This document shows, piece by piece, positions 8,217-15,700 of a stretch of DNA of 24,142 nucleotides. The stretch is from JAFCEV01 sp964473005. Its GTDB lineage: Archaea > Nanobdellota > Nanobdellia > Pacearchaeales > GW2011-AR1. A program made the position numbers and the translations under genes. Under the pieces are notes generated by a model. That model was given only the letters and a program-made list of their open reading frames with translations. It ran no database searches and had not been told where the DNA came from. The stretch covers positions 1-24,142 of the forward strand of contig CAYYME010000006.1 of assembly GCA_964473005.1 (NCBI GenBank), given 5' to 3'. Numbering within the stretch: the stretch's first letter is position 1; the number at the start of each line of letters is the position of its first letter.

Positions 8217-8417
8217 ATGAACATTAGCAGATTAGTTATCGGATTAATTTTCTTAGTAGCAGGAATGTTTTTTATTATTTATACTTTTTTTAGTTTTTGG
8301 TGGATGCTTTTTTACGGAATACCTCTTTTAATTTTAGGAATTGTAATCTTGCTAAATAAAAAAGAAGATAAAATTGAAAAAAGAAAGGATTTAAAAGAAA
8401 AAGTATATAATAAATAA
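8217..8417 (+). CDS. Small two-helix membrane protein
   Basis: This 66-residue protein has two hydrophobic stretches (about 4-26 and 29-47) followed by a highly charged lysine/glutamate tail of some 18 residues. Family unknown. The stop is one base before the ATG of the YbjQ gene, so the two are almost certainly one transcript, and the membrane protein may work with, or anchor, the YbjQ protein (inference). Confidence 0.6.
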   Translation: MNISRLVIGLIFLVAGMFFIIYTFFSFWWMLFYGIPLLILGIVILLNKKEDKIEKRKDLKEKVYNK

Positions 8418-8418
8418 A

Positions 8419-8745
8419 ATGGCTAAAGAGATAATTGTTACAACTGCTTTTGAGGTTCCTGGAAGGAAAATTGCAAAAGTTCTTGGAATTGCAAGGGGAA
8501 ATACAGTCAGGGCGAGAAATATCGGAAGAGATATAGGTGCAGGATTTAAGAATCTTGTTGGAGGAGAAATAAAGATTTATACAGAAATGACCGCACAATC
8601 AAGAGACGAAGCATTTAACAGAATGATTAATGATGCTATACGAATGGGTGCTGATGCAGTTATAGGATTTAATTTTTCCACATCAATGGTTATGCAGGGA
8701 GCTTCTGAAATGCTTGCTTATGGAACTGCTGTGAAGCTGAAATAA
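8419..8745 (+). CDS. YbjQ/UPF0145 family protein
   Basis: The 108 residues match the YbjQ_1 family (also called heavy-metal-binding domain or UPF0145) over the whole length: TTAFEVPGRKI at the N terminus, the VRARNIGRDIGAGFKNLVGG stretch, the helix EAFNRMINDAIRMGADAV, then IGFNFSTSMV and AYGTAVKLK. Members form pentameric beta-sheet rings; their biochemical role is not settled and the metal-binding name rests on weak evidence. It is translated directly after a small membrane protein with a one-base gap. Confidence 0.88.
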   Translation: MAKEIIVTTAFEVPGRKIAKVLGIARGNTVRARNIGRDIGAGFKNLVGGEIKIYTEMTAQSRDEAFNRMINDAIRMGADAVIGFNFSTSMVMQGASEMLAYGTAVKLK

Positions 8746-8829
8746 TGAATTATTTAAATTTTCAAATAACCCCTCAGACTAAAATTCTTTTAATTTTGTA
8801 TGTAGGCTTAACGATATTTGAAAATGTGA

Positions 8830-8927
8830 AGCCTGCAGAGAGATTCGAACTCCCGACCCTTTGCTCTCTTGTTAATATTCATTTTTTTAACTACAAGGCA
8901 AATGCTCTACCACTGAGCTATGCAGGC
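8830..8927 (-). tRNA. tRNA-Thr(UGU) with 26-base intron
   Basis: Acceptor halves GCCTGCA and TGCAGGC pair perfectly and the discriminator is U, as usual for archaeal tRNA-Thr. The D arm (GCTC/GAGC), T arm with TTCGAAT loop and anticodon stem TTTGC/GCAAA are intact. The anticodon UGU is at 8895-8893 on the minus strand. An insertion at 8866-8891 lies exactly after position 37, the canonical place for archaeal introns removed by the splicing endonuclease. No CCA is encoded. Confidence 0.92.
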
Positions 8928-8963
8928 TTGAAATAAATAAAAGAAAAGAGTTTAAAAGATTTC

Positions 8964-9512
8964 TTATTCGTTCTTTTCCAATTTCTTTTCAACCTTTAAA
9001 ATCCTTATTTCACAAAGAGAAAGAGGATAAATCTTCTTGAGAATCAGGCTTAGATTTTTCTGCAGTTGGTTCTTGAGAATGTCATCAAATATGCTCTGGC
9101 TGTCTTTGTTCTTTGCATAAGAGATTAATTCCTCTTTTGCTTTTTCTCTCAAAGCTTTCCTGATAGCTCTGGAAACTTTTCTTCTTGTTATAAGAAAAGG
9201 CTTTATTTTAATTTGAGCATCCCTGCAGTTTGTTGAGAAAGAGTCTTCAACATAGTTGGTTCCTTTTCTTATCATTCTTCTCAGAAAATAAGGCATTAAT
9301 TTAATCTCCCTTGGATATGCAACTGCATTATCTCCTTCCACTTTAACTTTCATCTGGAGGAGTATGCTCTTTCCCTTCAGAATTCTGGTTAAATCATATT
9401 TAATCAGTTTTCCATTCAACTCTTTCAGTTCATAAGCCAGCAGCTGAATTTCTTTTTTTATAAGGGGTATGTCGACGTCAAAAAATTTCTTTTTTCTTTT
9501 TGCTATAGCCAT
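8964..9512 (-). CDS. rps3ae: Small ribosomal subunit protein eS1 (S3Ae)
   Basis: A protein of the archaeal/eukaryotic 30S/40S platform with no bacterial S1 homology. The 182 residues include the typical N terminus (AKRKKKFFDVDIPL), the KLIKYDLTRILKGKS stretch, a conserved YFLRRMIRKGTNYVEDSF (75-92) and RRKVSRAIRKALR (110-122). It is the last gene of a minus-strand operon: the 62-residue orphan's stop lies one base before this ATG. It is rather short for the family (often around 200), mostly through a reduced C terminus, in keeping with a reduced genome. Confidence 0.92.
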   Translation of the reverse strand: MAIAKRKKKFFDVDIPLIKKEIQLLAYELKELNGKLIKYDLTRILKGKSILLQMKVKVEGDNAVAYPREIKLMPYFLRRMIRKGTNYVEDSFSTNCRDAQIKIKPFLITRRKVSRAIRKALREKAKEELISYAKNKDSQSIFDDILKNQLQKNLSLILKKIYPLSLCEIRILKVEKKLEKNE

Positions 9513-9513
9513 T

Positions 9514-9702
9514 TTATAATCTTATTAATCCCCCTCGTGTTCTGTTTATGTTTAGAAAATAGTTTTCTTGAAATTCTAAAATCTTGTGTTCTTGATTTGT
9601 TTTGTTAAAATATAATCTTTGGGCTTCTAAGATATTTCCTTCTCCAGCTAATTGGTTAATCTGTTCATCTATGCTTTTTTCTTTGCAACACCTTTTATCC
9701 AT
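9514..9702 (-). CDS. Orphan small protein inside ribosomal operon
   Basis: This 62-residue protein is not recognised. It begins MDKRCCKEK with a vicinal Cys pair, then a helical segment resembling one TPR-like helix pair (INQLAGEGNILEAQRLYF) and a basic C terminus. It is separated by a single base from eL42 upstream and by a single base from eS1 downstream, so it is co-translated with both. In many archaea eL42 is followed by eS27, but the required zinc-ribbon CxxC pairs are absent, so this is not eS27. A ribosome-linked role is inferred from position only. Confidence 0.6.
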   Translation of the reverse strand: MDKRCCKEKSIDEQINQLAGEGNILEAQRLYFNKTNQEHKILEFQENYFLNINRTRGGLIRL

Positions 9703-9703
9703 T

Positions 9704-10012
9704 TTATTCCTGCGTTTGTTTTCCCGCCCTCTTCCCTTTTTTTTGGTATTTTGATTTTTTGCATTCCTGACATGTGTACATTATATTTGTTTTTTTAGTT
9801 GTCTTTGATTTTCTTTTGAATTTTGATACTGCTGGTTTTGAGTATCTTCCTTTGTTTCCAATTCCTCTATTTAACCCTCTCAATCTTGCTCTTGGTTTTG
9901 TTCCTCGCTTTAGAGCACTCCTTTTTCCTCCTGTTGACACTAATTTTATTTTGTGTTCTGTTTTTTTCTTACAATAAGGACAATATCTCTTTGTTGTCTT
10001 TGGGATTTTCAT
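9704..10012 (-). CDS. rpl44e: Large ribosomal subunit protein eL42 (L44e)
   Basis: This 102-residue, strongly basic protein sits near the ribosomal E site in archaea and eukaryotes. It has the family start MKIPKTTKRYCPYCKKKTEH, with zinc ligands C11 and C14, a Gly/Arg-rich middle and the second pair C81 and C84 (YTCQECKKS), making one zinc ribbon. It is the first gene of the eL42-orphan-eS1 operon on the minus strand. The length is slightly above the usual 92-96 residues owing to a basic tail. Confidence 0.94.
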   Translation of the reverse strand: MKIPKTTKRYCPYCKKKTEHKIKLVSTGGKRSALKRGTKPRARLRGLNRGIGNKGRYSKPAVSKFKRKSKTTKKTNIMYTCQECKKSKYQKKGKRAGKQTQE

Positions 10013-10141
10013 TTTATGATTTGAAAAGATAAATTGAGTTTTTAAAGTTTCCTTACTTTCAATTTACTGCATAATGTAGATTAATGATTATATACTTCAA
10101 ATTAAATAAATCTTTAAAAGAAATGATTTTTATAAAATAAA

Positions 10142-10339
10142 ATGAGTCAGCCAAATACCGAAGAAAGAGAAAAAGAAGTTATGGAGATGATTAGAATACA
10201 CGAACAACTTGGAACACTTAATTCTGATTTTGGATTATCTACCATAGAATATTATCGGCAACTTGCTAATGAAAAACAAACAAACAAATATCTTCATACT
10301 TGGCGGTCTAAATTAGAGCAAAAGACTTCTGGTAATTAA
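10142..10339 (+). CDS. Hypothetical 65-residue protein
   Basis: A hydrophilic, predominantly helical small protein rich in Glu, Lys, Gln and Asn, without Cys pairs, membrane segment or any motif I recognise. A TATA-like stretch (TCTTTAAAAG, near 10109-10118) precedes the ATG by about 25-30 bases, which supports a monocistronic leaderless gene. The stop lies seven bases before the 3' end of the oppositely oriented tRNA-Val gene. Confidence 0.5.
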   Translation: MSQPNTEEREKEVMEMIRIHEQLGTLNSDFGLSTIEYYRQLANEKQTNKYLHTWRSKLEQKTSGN

Positions 10340-10346
10340 TTTAAAA

Positions 10347-10417
10347 TGGCCCCGAGCAGAATCGAACTGCCGAATCATCCACGTCAAGGATGTAGTTTGC
10401 CACTAGCTTACGAGGCC
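10347..10417 (-). tRNA. tRNA-Val(GAC)
   Basis: Acceptor GGCCTCG pairs with CGGGGCC (one G-U), discriminator A. Anticodon stem CATCC/GGATG encloses the loop TTGACGT, giving anticodon GAC. The T arm GGCAG/CTGCT has loop TTCGATT. The variable loop has four bases and the D stem AGCT/AACT has one C-A mismatch, so the D arm is weak. No intron, no encoded CCA. Confidence 0.88.
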
Positions 10418-10493
10418 CCTTCTTTATAATTCTGTTCTGTCTTATAAAAACGTCTTTAGAAATATTTAAATATAATGTTTGTTAATCTTAATT

Positions 10494-10718
10494 ATGAAAA
10501 AAGGAGGGGCATTCATAGTCTTTTTGATATATCTGGTTTTTGGATTATATTTTATAACATCTTCCCTTAATCTTGTCACTTTTCCTGATTTCCTATCTAA
10601 AATAGACAAGTGGATAATTCTTATTGGGGGGGTTTTGATTGTTATCGGAGGGATTAATTATCTAAGAACCAGGAATAAATTTCAATATCAAGCCTCGCAA
10701 CGCCCTTTCCTGAGATAA
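10494..10718 (+). CDS. Small membrane protein with two helices
   Basis: A 74-residue protein with hydrophobic segments at about 6-25 and 40-58 and a short polar tail. An upstream TTG in frame (10479) would add five residues, but the ATG at 10494 fits better: the TATA-like box ATATTTAAATATA (about 10461-10473) predicts transcription starting close to 10490, a leaderless start. Family unknown. It is followed by the regulatory-looking stretch before the surface operon and is probably a separate transcript. Confidence 0.55.
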   Translation: MKKGGAFIVFLIYLVFGLYFITSSLNLVTFPDFLSKIDKWIILIGGVLIVIGGINYLRTRNKFQYQASQRPFLR

Positions 10719-10721
10719 AAT

Positions 10722-10803
10722 ACTTACTAACTTACTTAGTAACTAAATAACTTATTAAGAAACATTTATATATAGAAATTTTCTTAAGATATAAGAGAGG
10801 GAT
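10722..10803 (+). promoter_or_regulatory. Promoter region of the surface operon with inverted repeats
   Basis: A strong TATA-like box (ATTTATATAT, about 10764-10773) predicts transcription from near 10795. Just upstream lies a perfect 7-base inverted repeat TTACTAA (10724-10730) and TTAGTAA (10736-10742) with a five-base spacer, then the odd palindrome CTTATTAAG (10751-10759). Just downstream of the box is AGAAATTTTCT (10774-10784). ACTTA occurs four times from 10722 to 10754. GAGAGGG (about 10794-10800) is a ribosome binding site for the first small gene. Confidence 0.5.
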
Positions 10804-10804
10804 T

Positions 10805-10942
10805 ATGAAAAAATACCTGCTTCTTATAGAGGACGAGAAAATCTGGAAGAAATTTAAAGAGATTATTAAAAAAGACATTAACACAGAGCTCATAGAATTA
10901 ATAAAGAAAAAAGTTGGGATGGAGGCAAAAGATGAAAAATAA
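10805..10942 (+). CDS. 45-residue charged helical protein, first gene of the surface operon
   Basis: This short gene reads MKKYLLLIEDEKIWKK onward for 45 residues, mostly Lys, Glu, Ile and Leu in an amphipathic helical pattern. It has a good purine-rich ribosome binding site (GAGAGGG) and a TATA box in front, and its last 11 bases overlap the start of the following gene, so translation is likely coupled. There is no membrane segment or signal. The opening resembles a response-regulator strand (LLLIEDE) but the protein is far too short for a receiver domain. Function unknown; a small cytoplasmic partner or regulator of the operon is one guess. Confidence 0.65.
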   Translation: MKKYLLLIEDEKIWKKFKEIIKKDINTELIELIKKKVGMEAKDEK

Positions 10943-12782
10943 GGCTGGACAGGTGACCATTTTCATTATCATCGCAATAATACTTGTTGCTGCATTTGCA
11001 GTCTTTTTTTTGTATAAGGAAGTAATTGCCGGCAAAAAAATTCCTGCAGATATGCAGCCAATTTATAATGATTTTTTGTCATGTCTTGAAGAAGATGCTT
11101 TGACCGGAGTGAATGTTCTGGAAAGCCAGGCAGGTTATATATCTCTTCCTGATTTTGAGCCAGGTTCTGCATATATGCCTTTTTCATCGCAGCTGAATTT
11201 TCTTGGAAATCCGGTTCCATATTGGTATTATGTTTCAGGAAATAATATCCAAAAAGAAAAGGTTCCCTTGAGAGGAAACATGGAAGAAGAACTTGGAAAT
11301 TTTATAGACAGCCAGATAAGAGGGTGTGCTCTTGAAAAATATTATGAAGAAGGCTACGGAATTATGCAGGGAGAGCCAAACTCAAAAGTAATTATCGGAG
11401 AAAATAACATAAGGGTTGTTTTGGATATGGATTTGTCCATAGAAAAAGGAGAAGAGCATGTGCTTGTCAGCGAGCATGAAGTAAATGTTAAGACAAAACT
11501 TGGTTCTTTGTATGATTCTGCACTGAAGATTTATGAAAAGGAACAGAAAGATTTATTCCTTGAGCATTACGGGGTGGATGTTCTTCGGCTTTATGCTCCT
11601 GTTGACGGGGTTGAGATTACCTGCTCTCCGAAAATCTGGAATGCAGATGAGATTTTCAGTGAGCTTAGAGAAGCAATAGAAGCAAATACATTGTCTCTGA
11701 AAGTGCAGGGGGGAGATTATACTCTGAACAGCAAAGAAGAGGAATATTTTGTTGTTGATTTGGATGTCGGCAAAGATGTCAGATTTTTGAATTCAAAGAA
11801 CTGGGCATATGGCTTGGAGGTTGTTCCTTCTGAGGAGAATTTATTGCTGTCAACTCCTGTGGGAAATCAGCAGGGGCTTGGAATTCTGGGCTTTTGCTAT
11901 GTTCCTTATCATTTTGTTTATAATATAAAATATCCTGTTTTAGTACAGATTTATGACGGGGAGGAAATTTTCCAGTTTCCTGTTGCTATTATAATTCAGG
12001 GAAACAAACCGCGGGAGGCGCTTGTTGGAGAAGGGGCAGGAATAGAAACTTCGGAATTGTGCAGTTATAAAAACACCCTGCTCAAGGTAAATACTTATGA
12101 TTCAGAACTGAACAGAATAGGGGCAGACATCTCTTACGAGTGCTTTGGTTCTGTCTGCACTATCGGCAAAACTTCAACTTCAAATGCTCTCAATGAGGAA
12201 TTCCCCCAGTGTATTAATGGCTATATTGTTGCTGAAGCAGGAGGATTTGAAGAGACAAGATATCTGTATTCTGTTGTAAATGAGGATACAGTCAGCGTTG
12301 TTATGAAGAAACTCTATGATTTGAATGTTGAACTGAATCTTGACAGCGCAAAATATTCAGGGAATGCAATAATCACCTTTGTTTCTGATTCTGCTTCAAA
12401 GACAGTTGTATATCCTCAGCAGAAAGAAGTTGCTCTCAGCGAGGGAGAATATGAAATTCAGGTTTATATTTACAAAAATTCGTCACTGACTTTTGAAGCA
12501 ACTTCAACAGAGCAGTGCATACAGGTTCCGCGAACAGGATTTGGGGGCTTGTTTGGCTTGACGCAGGAAGAGTGCTTTGAAATGGAAATTCCTGGGCAGA
12601 TTATTTCTGATGTTCTGGCTGGAGGAGGAAAAGAAGTTTATTATATTTCAGAGAATGAGCTGAAAAATTCAGATAGTATTGAAATAAATGCAGGAAATCT
12701 GGAGGTGCCTGATTCTCTTGAACAACTTCAGGAAAATTACGCCCTGTTTGAAACAAAAGGACTTGAAATAAATTTAATATGA
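10932..12782 (+). CDS. Surface protein with class-III (pilin-like) signal anchor
   Basis: I start this 616-residue protein at the ATG 10932, because GGAGG at 10920-10924 is a well-placed ribosome binding site; an in-frame TTG at 10914 is less likely. The N terminus MKNKAGQVTIFIIIAIILVA has a short basic stretch, then G-Q and an unbroken hydrophobic helix, as in class-III signal peptides cut by the prepilin peptidase between G and Q. The rest is extracellular by inference: beta-rich, with scattered Cys that could form disulfides and a segment LRLYAPVDGVEITCSP that I recall from other DPANN proteins of unknown function. Its stop overlaps the next ATG (ATGA at 12779). Known pilins are much shorter, so it is not a simple pilin. 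Confidence 0.8.
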   Translation: MKNKAGQVTIFIIIAIILVAAFAVFFLYKEVIAGKKIPADMQPIYNDFLSCLEEDALTGVNVLESQAGYISLPDFEPGSAYMPFSSQLNFLGNPVPYWYYVSGNNIQKEKVPLRGNMEEELGNFIDSQIRGCALEKYYEEGYGIMQGEPNSKVIIGENNIRVVLDMDLSIEKGEEHVLVSEHEVNVKTKLGSLYDSALKIYEKEQKDLFLEHYGVDVLRLYAPVDGVEITCSPKIWNADEIFSELREAIEANTLSLKVQGGDYTLNSKEEEYFVVDLDVGKDVRFLNSKNWAYGLEVVPSEENLLLSTPVGNQQGLGILGFCYVPYHFVYNIKYPVLVQIYDGEEIFQFPVAIIIQGNKPREALVGEGAGIETSELCSYKNTLLKVNTYDSELNRIGADISYECFGSVCTIGKTSTSNALNEEFPQCINGYIVAEAGGFEETRYLYSVVNEDTVSVVMKKLYDLNVELNLDSAKYSGNAIITFVSDSASKTVVYPQQKEVALSEGEYEIQVYIYKNSSLTFEATSTEQCIQVPRTGFGGLFGLTQEECFEMEIPGQIISDVLAGGGKEVYYISENELKNSDSIEINAGNLEVPDSLEQLQENYALFETKGLEINLI

Positions 12783-15700
12783 ATAAAAATAAACTAATTA
12801 TGCTTGCACTCTTTTTTGCAGTCGGAGTTCTGCTAATTGCAAATTTCGCTATGGCTTATTCAGATTACCGTGCAAATTATGTCCAGTATGGCCCGTATGC
12901 TACTCAGGGAAGTTTTGGATATTTTGATAAAGCGCAGTGCGAGGCTGGACAGGATTTTATTATTCAGATTGCTCCGTTTGGCTGTGAGCCTGCCCCTGTC
13001 AGGAGTGATTTATTGGAAGAGCAGAATGTTCCTGTTTTTTGCCAGTTGGCTGCTACAAATATGAATCCTCTTATAGATGTCGAGATGATTGATTATATTA
13101 CTATCACAGGGGATTATCCAAAAGAAGTTGCGACTGTCGGGTTTTATCCTGCACAGGCAGCACTTGGAACAAAAGCAGAGACAGATGCTCCTGTTCTTAA
13201 CAATATCGGTTATGCTGTTATAGTTCTGAAAAAGCAGAAAAATGAATCTGCAATGCCCGATGTTGTGATAGGGAATCTGACAGCAAGAATAAGATATGAC
13301 ATAAGCAATGCATTTGGAGTCGGAAAAGCAACTTTTTATCTTCCTGAACTTACAGATTCTGAATGGAAAGAAAGGCTGGTTCAGTATGAATTCTGGGACG
13401 GCAGAGGTTATCTTAGGGCGCAGGGAGTTGATGAAAATGGCGCATCAATTTCCATTTACACAGGAGAGTATAAAAAAGAAATACTCGGGCAGTCTTCTGA
13501 TAAGAGAATTCTTTCAACAGTGAACCTGAATGTAGGTGAAACTTCAGGGGAAATTTATATTCCTGGATTTGATTATTGCCTTGCAACTTTTCAGGTAAAA
13601 TTAGATAGTGTGGAAAATCCAGACACACGTGCAAAACTCTATGTTGGCGGAGATCTTGTTGAAGTTGCAGAAAAAGAAACCTTCCTTGAAAACAGATGCT
13701 GGATTAATAATAACGGAATAAAAAAGCAGGGAATTAATGAGAAAGTTCTTATTACCTGCAAGGAAGATGAAGAGAGAACTAATTTTAATTTGATAAAATC
13801 CCCTAAAATAAATCTGACAATTGACGGAAAACAAATAGAAGCAGGAATTGGTGATTATTTATATACTAAAGAAAATGGAAAGAAATTAATTTATCTTGCT
13901 TATGTCAATACACTAAAGGGAACAAACAAGGAAGAAGGGCTGTATGCCTATCTTGTGGCTCTTCCTGTTGAAGATGCGCCTGATAAACTAAGCGATGAAA
14001 TTATATCCTCTTTTGCAAAATATGATGCAACAATAATGGCTGAAGAAAAAGGGATTTTGAAAAACATAGCTTCCACAATAAAAGAAAGCGTTGCTGAACT
14101 TGTAAGGGCAGGAAAATGGGTTTTCAAGGGAGAGGGCATGGCATTTATTTCTTATAATAATCCTGAAAATGTATTTGGAAAAATATTTAGTAAGGGTTCA
14201 GAAGTTGTATTGACTGGTTTTGCAGGAGCAAAAGATGCTGAAATGGACAAGAGTTCAAAAGAATATTATGGAAAAGCAATGGATGATTATCAGGCAATTC
14301 TGGATAATTTTGCAGGAGAGGAAAATCCAGATGAAGCAGGCGTAACCCTCGGGGAAAGTGCATTGTACAATATGATAATTCTTGCTGATGGTGCAGGACA
14401 GAAAAAAACCATGACTGATTTGTGCAATAAATTCAAGGCGAAATATCCAAACTCAGAAAAGGATTTGAGAAAGTGCACTGATTCTTATTCTCTGGCAAAT
14501 TCAGGGGTTTCCAGCAGAGAGGTGCTCATAGATAATGGATTTAAGCAAATTTCTCTTGAAGGAATTTATGAACCAACTTTAGAAGAATACAGTGCAGAGA
14601 TTATAGTGGAGAAATCAAACAGCCAAATTGAATATGCTACCCTTGGAAAAGGGCAGATACACTATCTGAATGATGAGAGAACAGAATCAATACAGCTTCT
14701 TGAACTTGATGCAGATTCTGCCAAGCTGAAAGTAAATCTGATTCCTAAAGGTGTGTGGAGCACTCTTGCAGAAAATGTGAAGTCTGATGAGAAAACACTC
14801 AGAACAGGAGAAGCAGATGCTTATGGAAGCAGTTATCTCTTTAGATTAGGGGAAGTAAATCTGAAAAGAGCAGCAAAAGTTTCTGTGCTTCCTAATATTG
14901 ATTATGCAAAGACAGAGGCTGATTTCTCTTTCAAAATTGAAATTGAAAAAAGAGCAATAGAACTTTCTCCTGAAAAGGCAAAGAAAAAAATAGAGAAGCT
15001 TGATAAAGACATTGCAAAATGGGAAGGCATAAATGACAAACTTGGAAGTGTTGTTAAAGGAATGAAAACAGCATGTCTTGCAACAGGTGCCTGGTATACT
15101 GCCAAGAATTTTGTTGATAATCTCGGAGGAAAAGGAATTGCACGGCAGATTGTAATGCGCGGAGCAAATGGCTGGTATGAACGTTGTGCAGATGCGGATT
15201 CGCAGGAACAGTGCTTGATTGGGCATTCTGAAGAGATTGATAAAGATGTTGATGCTATGTATGGTATAATAACCCAGCAAAATGAAGATATAAAAAAATT
15301 GCAGGATAAAAATTTAATTAAGGAAAAAAGTGCATATGGGCTCTTCTCCCAGAAGGTTGTGGATACAAAAGCATTTACAACAAAATATTCTAATGAAGTG
15401 GGGGCTTTCTTGGGTGGGAATGAAAATTATCTGGAAAGCGAACTTCAGAAATTAAAAAATCTTCCAGAACAAATTGATATAAGTGAAATAACTAAAATTT
15501 TGTCTGATGCAGAAGCGCAGGAAAATAATCTGTATAATTCAGATAGCCTGAAAGATTTGGAACTTTATGCAAAAGTTTTATCAAGCAGTGCGACAAGTTC
15601 TGAATTAAAAGAAATTGCAAGGCAGGAGCTTTATTCTACTTTACTCAATATTAAAACAAATTCCAAGGATTATAGCGAATTAAAAAGTTTTTCGTCAGAC

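Noticed and set aside
8745..8936. A 63-residue open frame on the plus strand after the YbjQ gene
   Set aside because: Its second half is the antisense of tRNA-Thr(UGU) and includes the typical RFELPTLC-like pattern produced by reading a T arm backwards; no ribosome binding site or family match.
9514..9702. eS27, the usual partner after eL42, as identity of the 62-residue protein
   Set aside because: eS27 has a zinc ribbon with two CxxC pairs; here only one vicinal Cys pair is present.
10805..10942. The opening LLLIEDE of the 45-residue protein as a response-regulator receiver domain
   Set aside because: A receiver needs about 120 residues with further Asp, Thr and Lys; the protein ends after 45.
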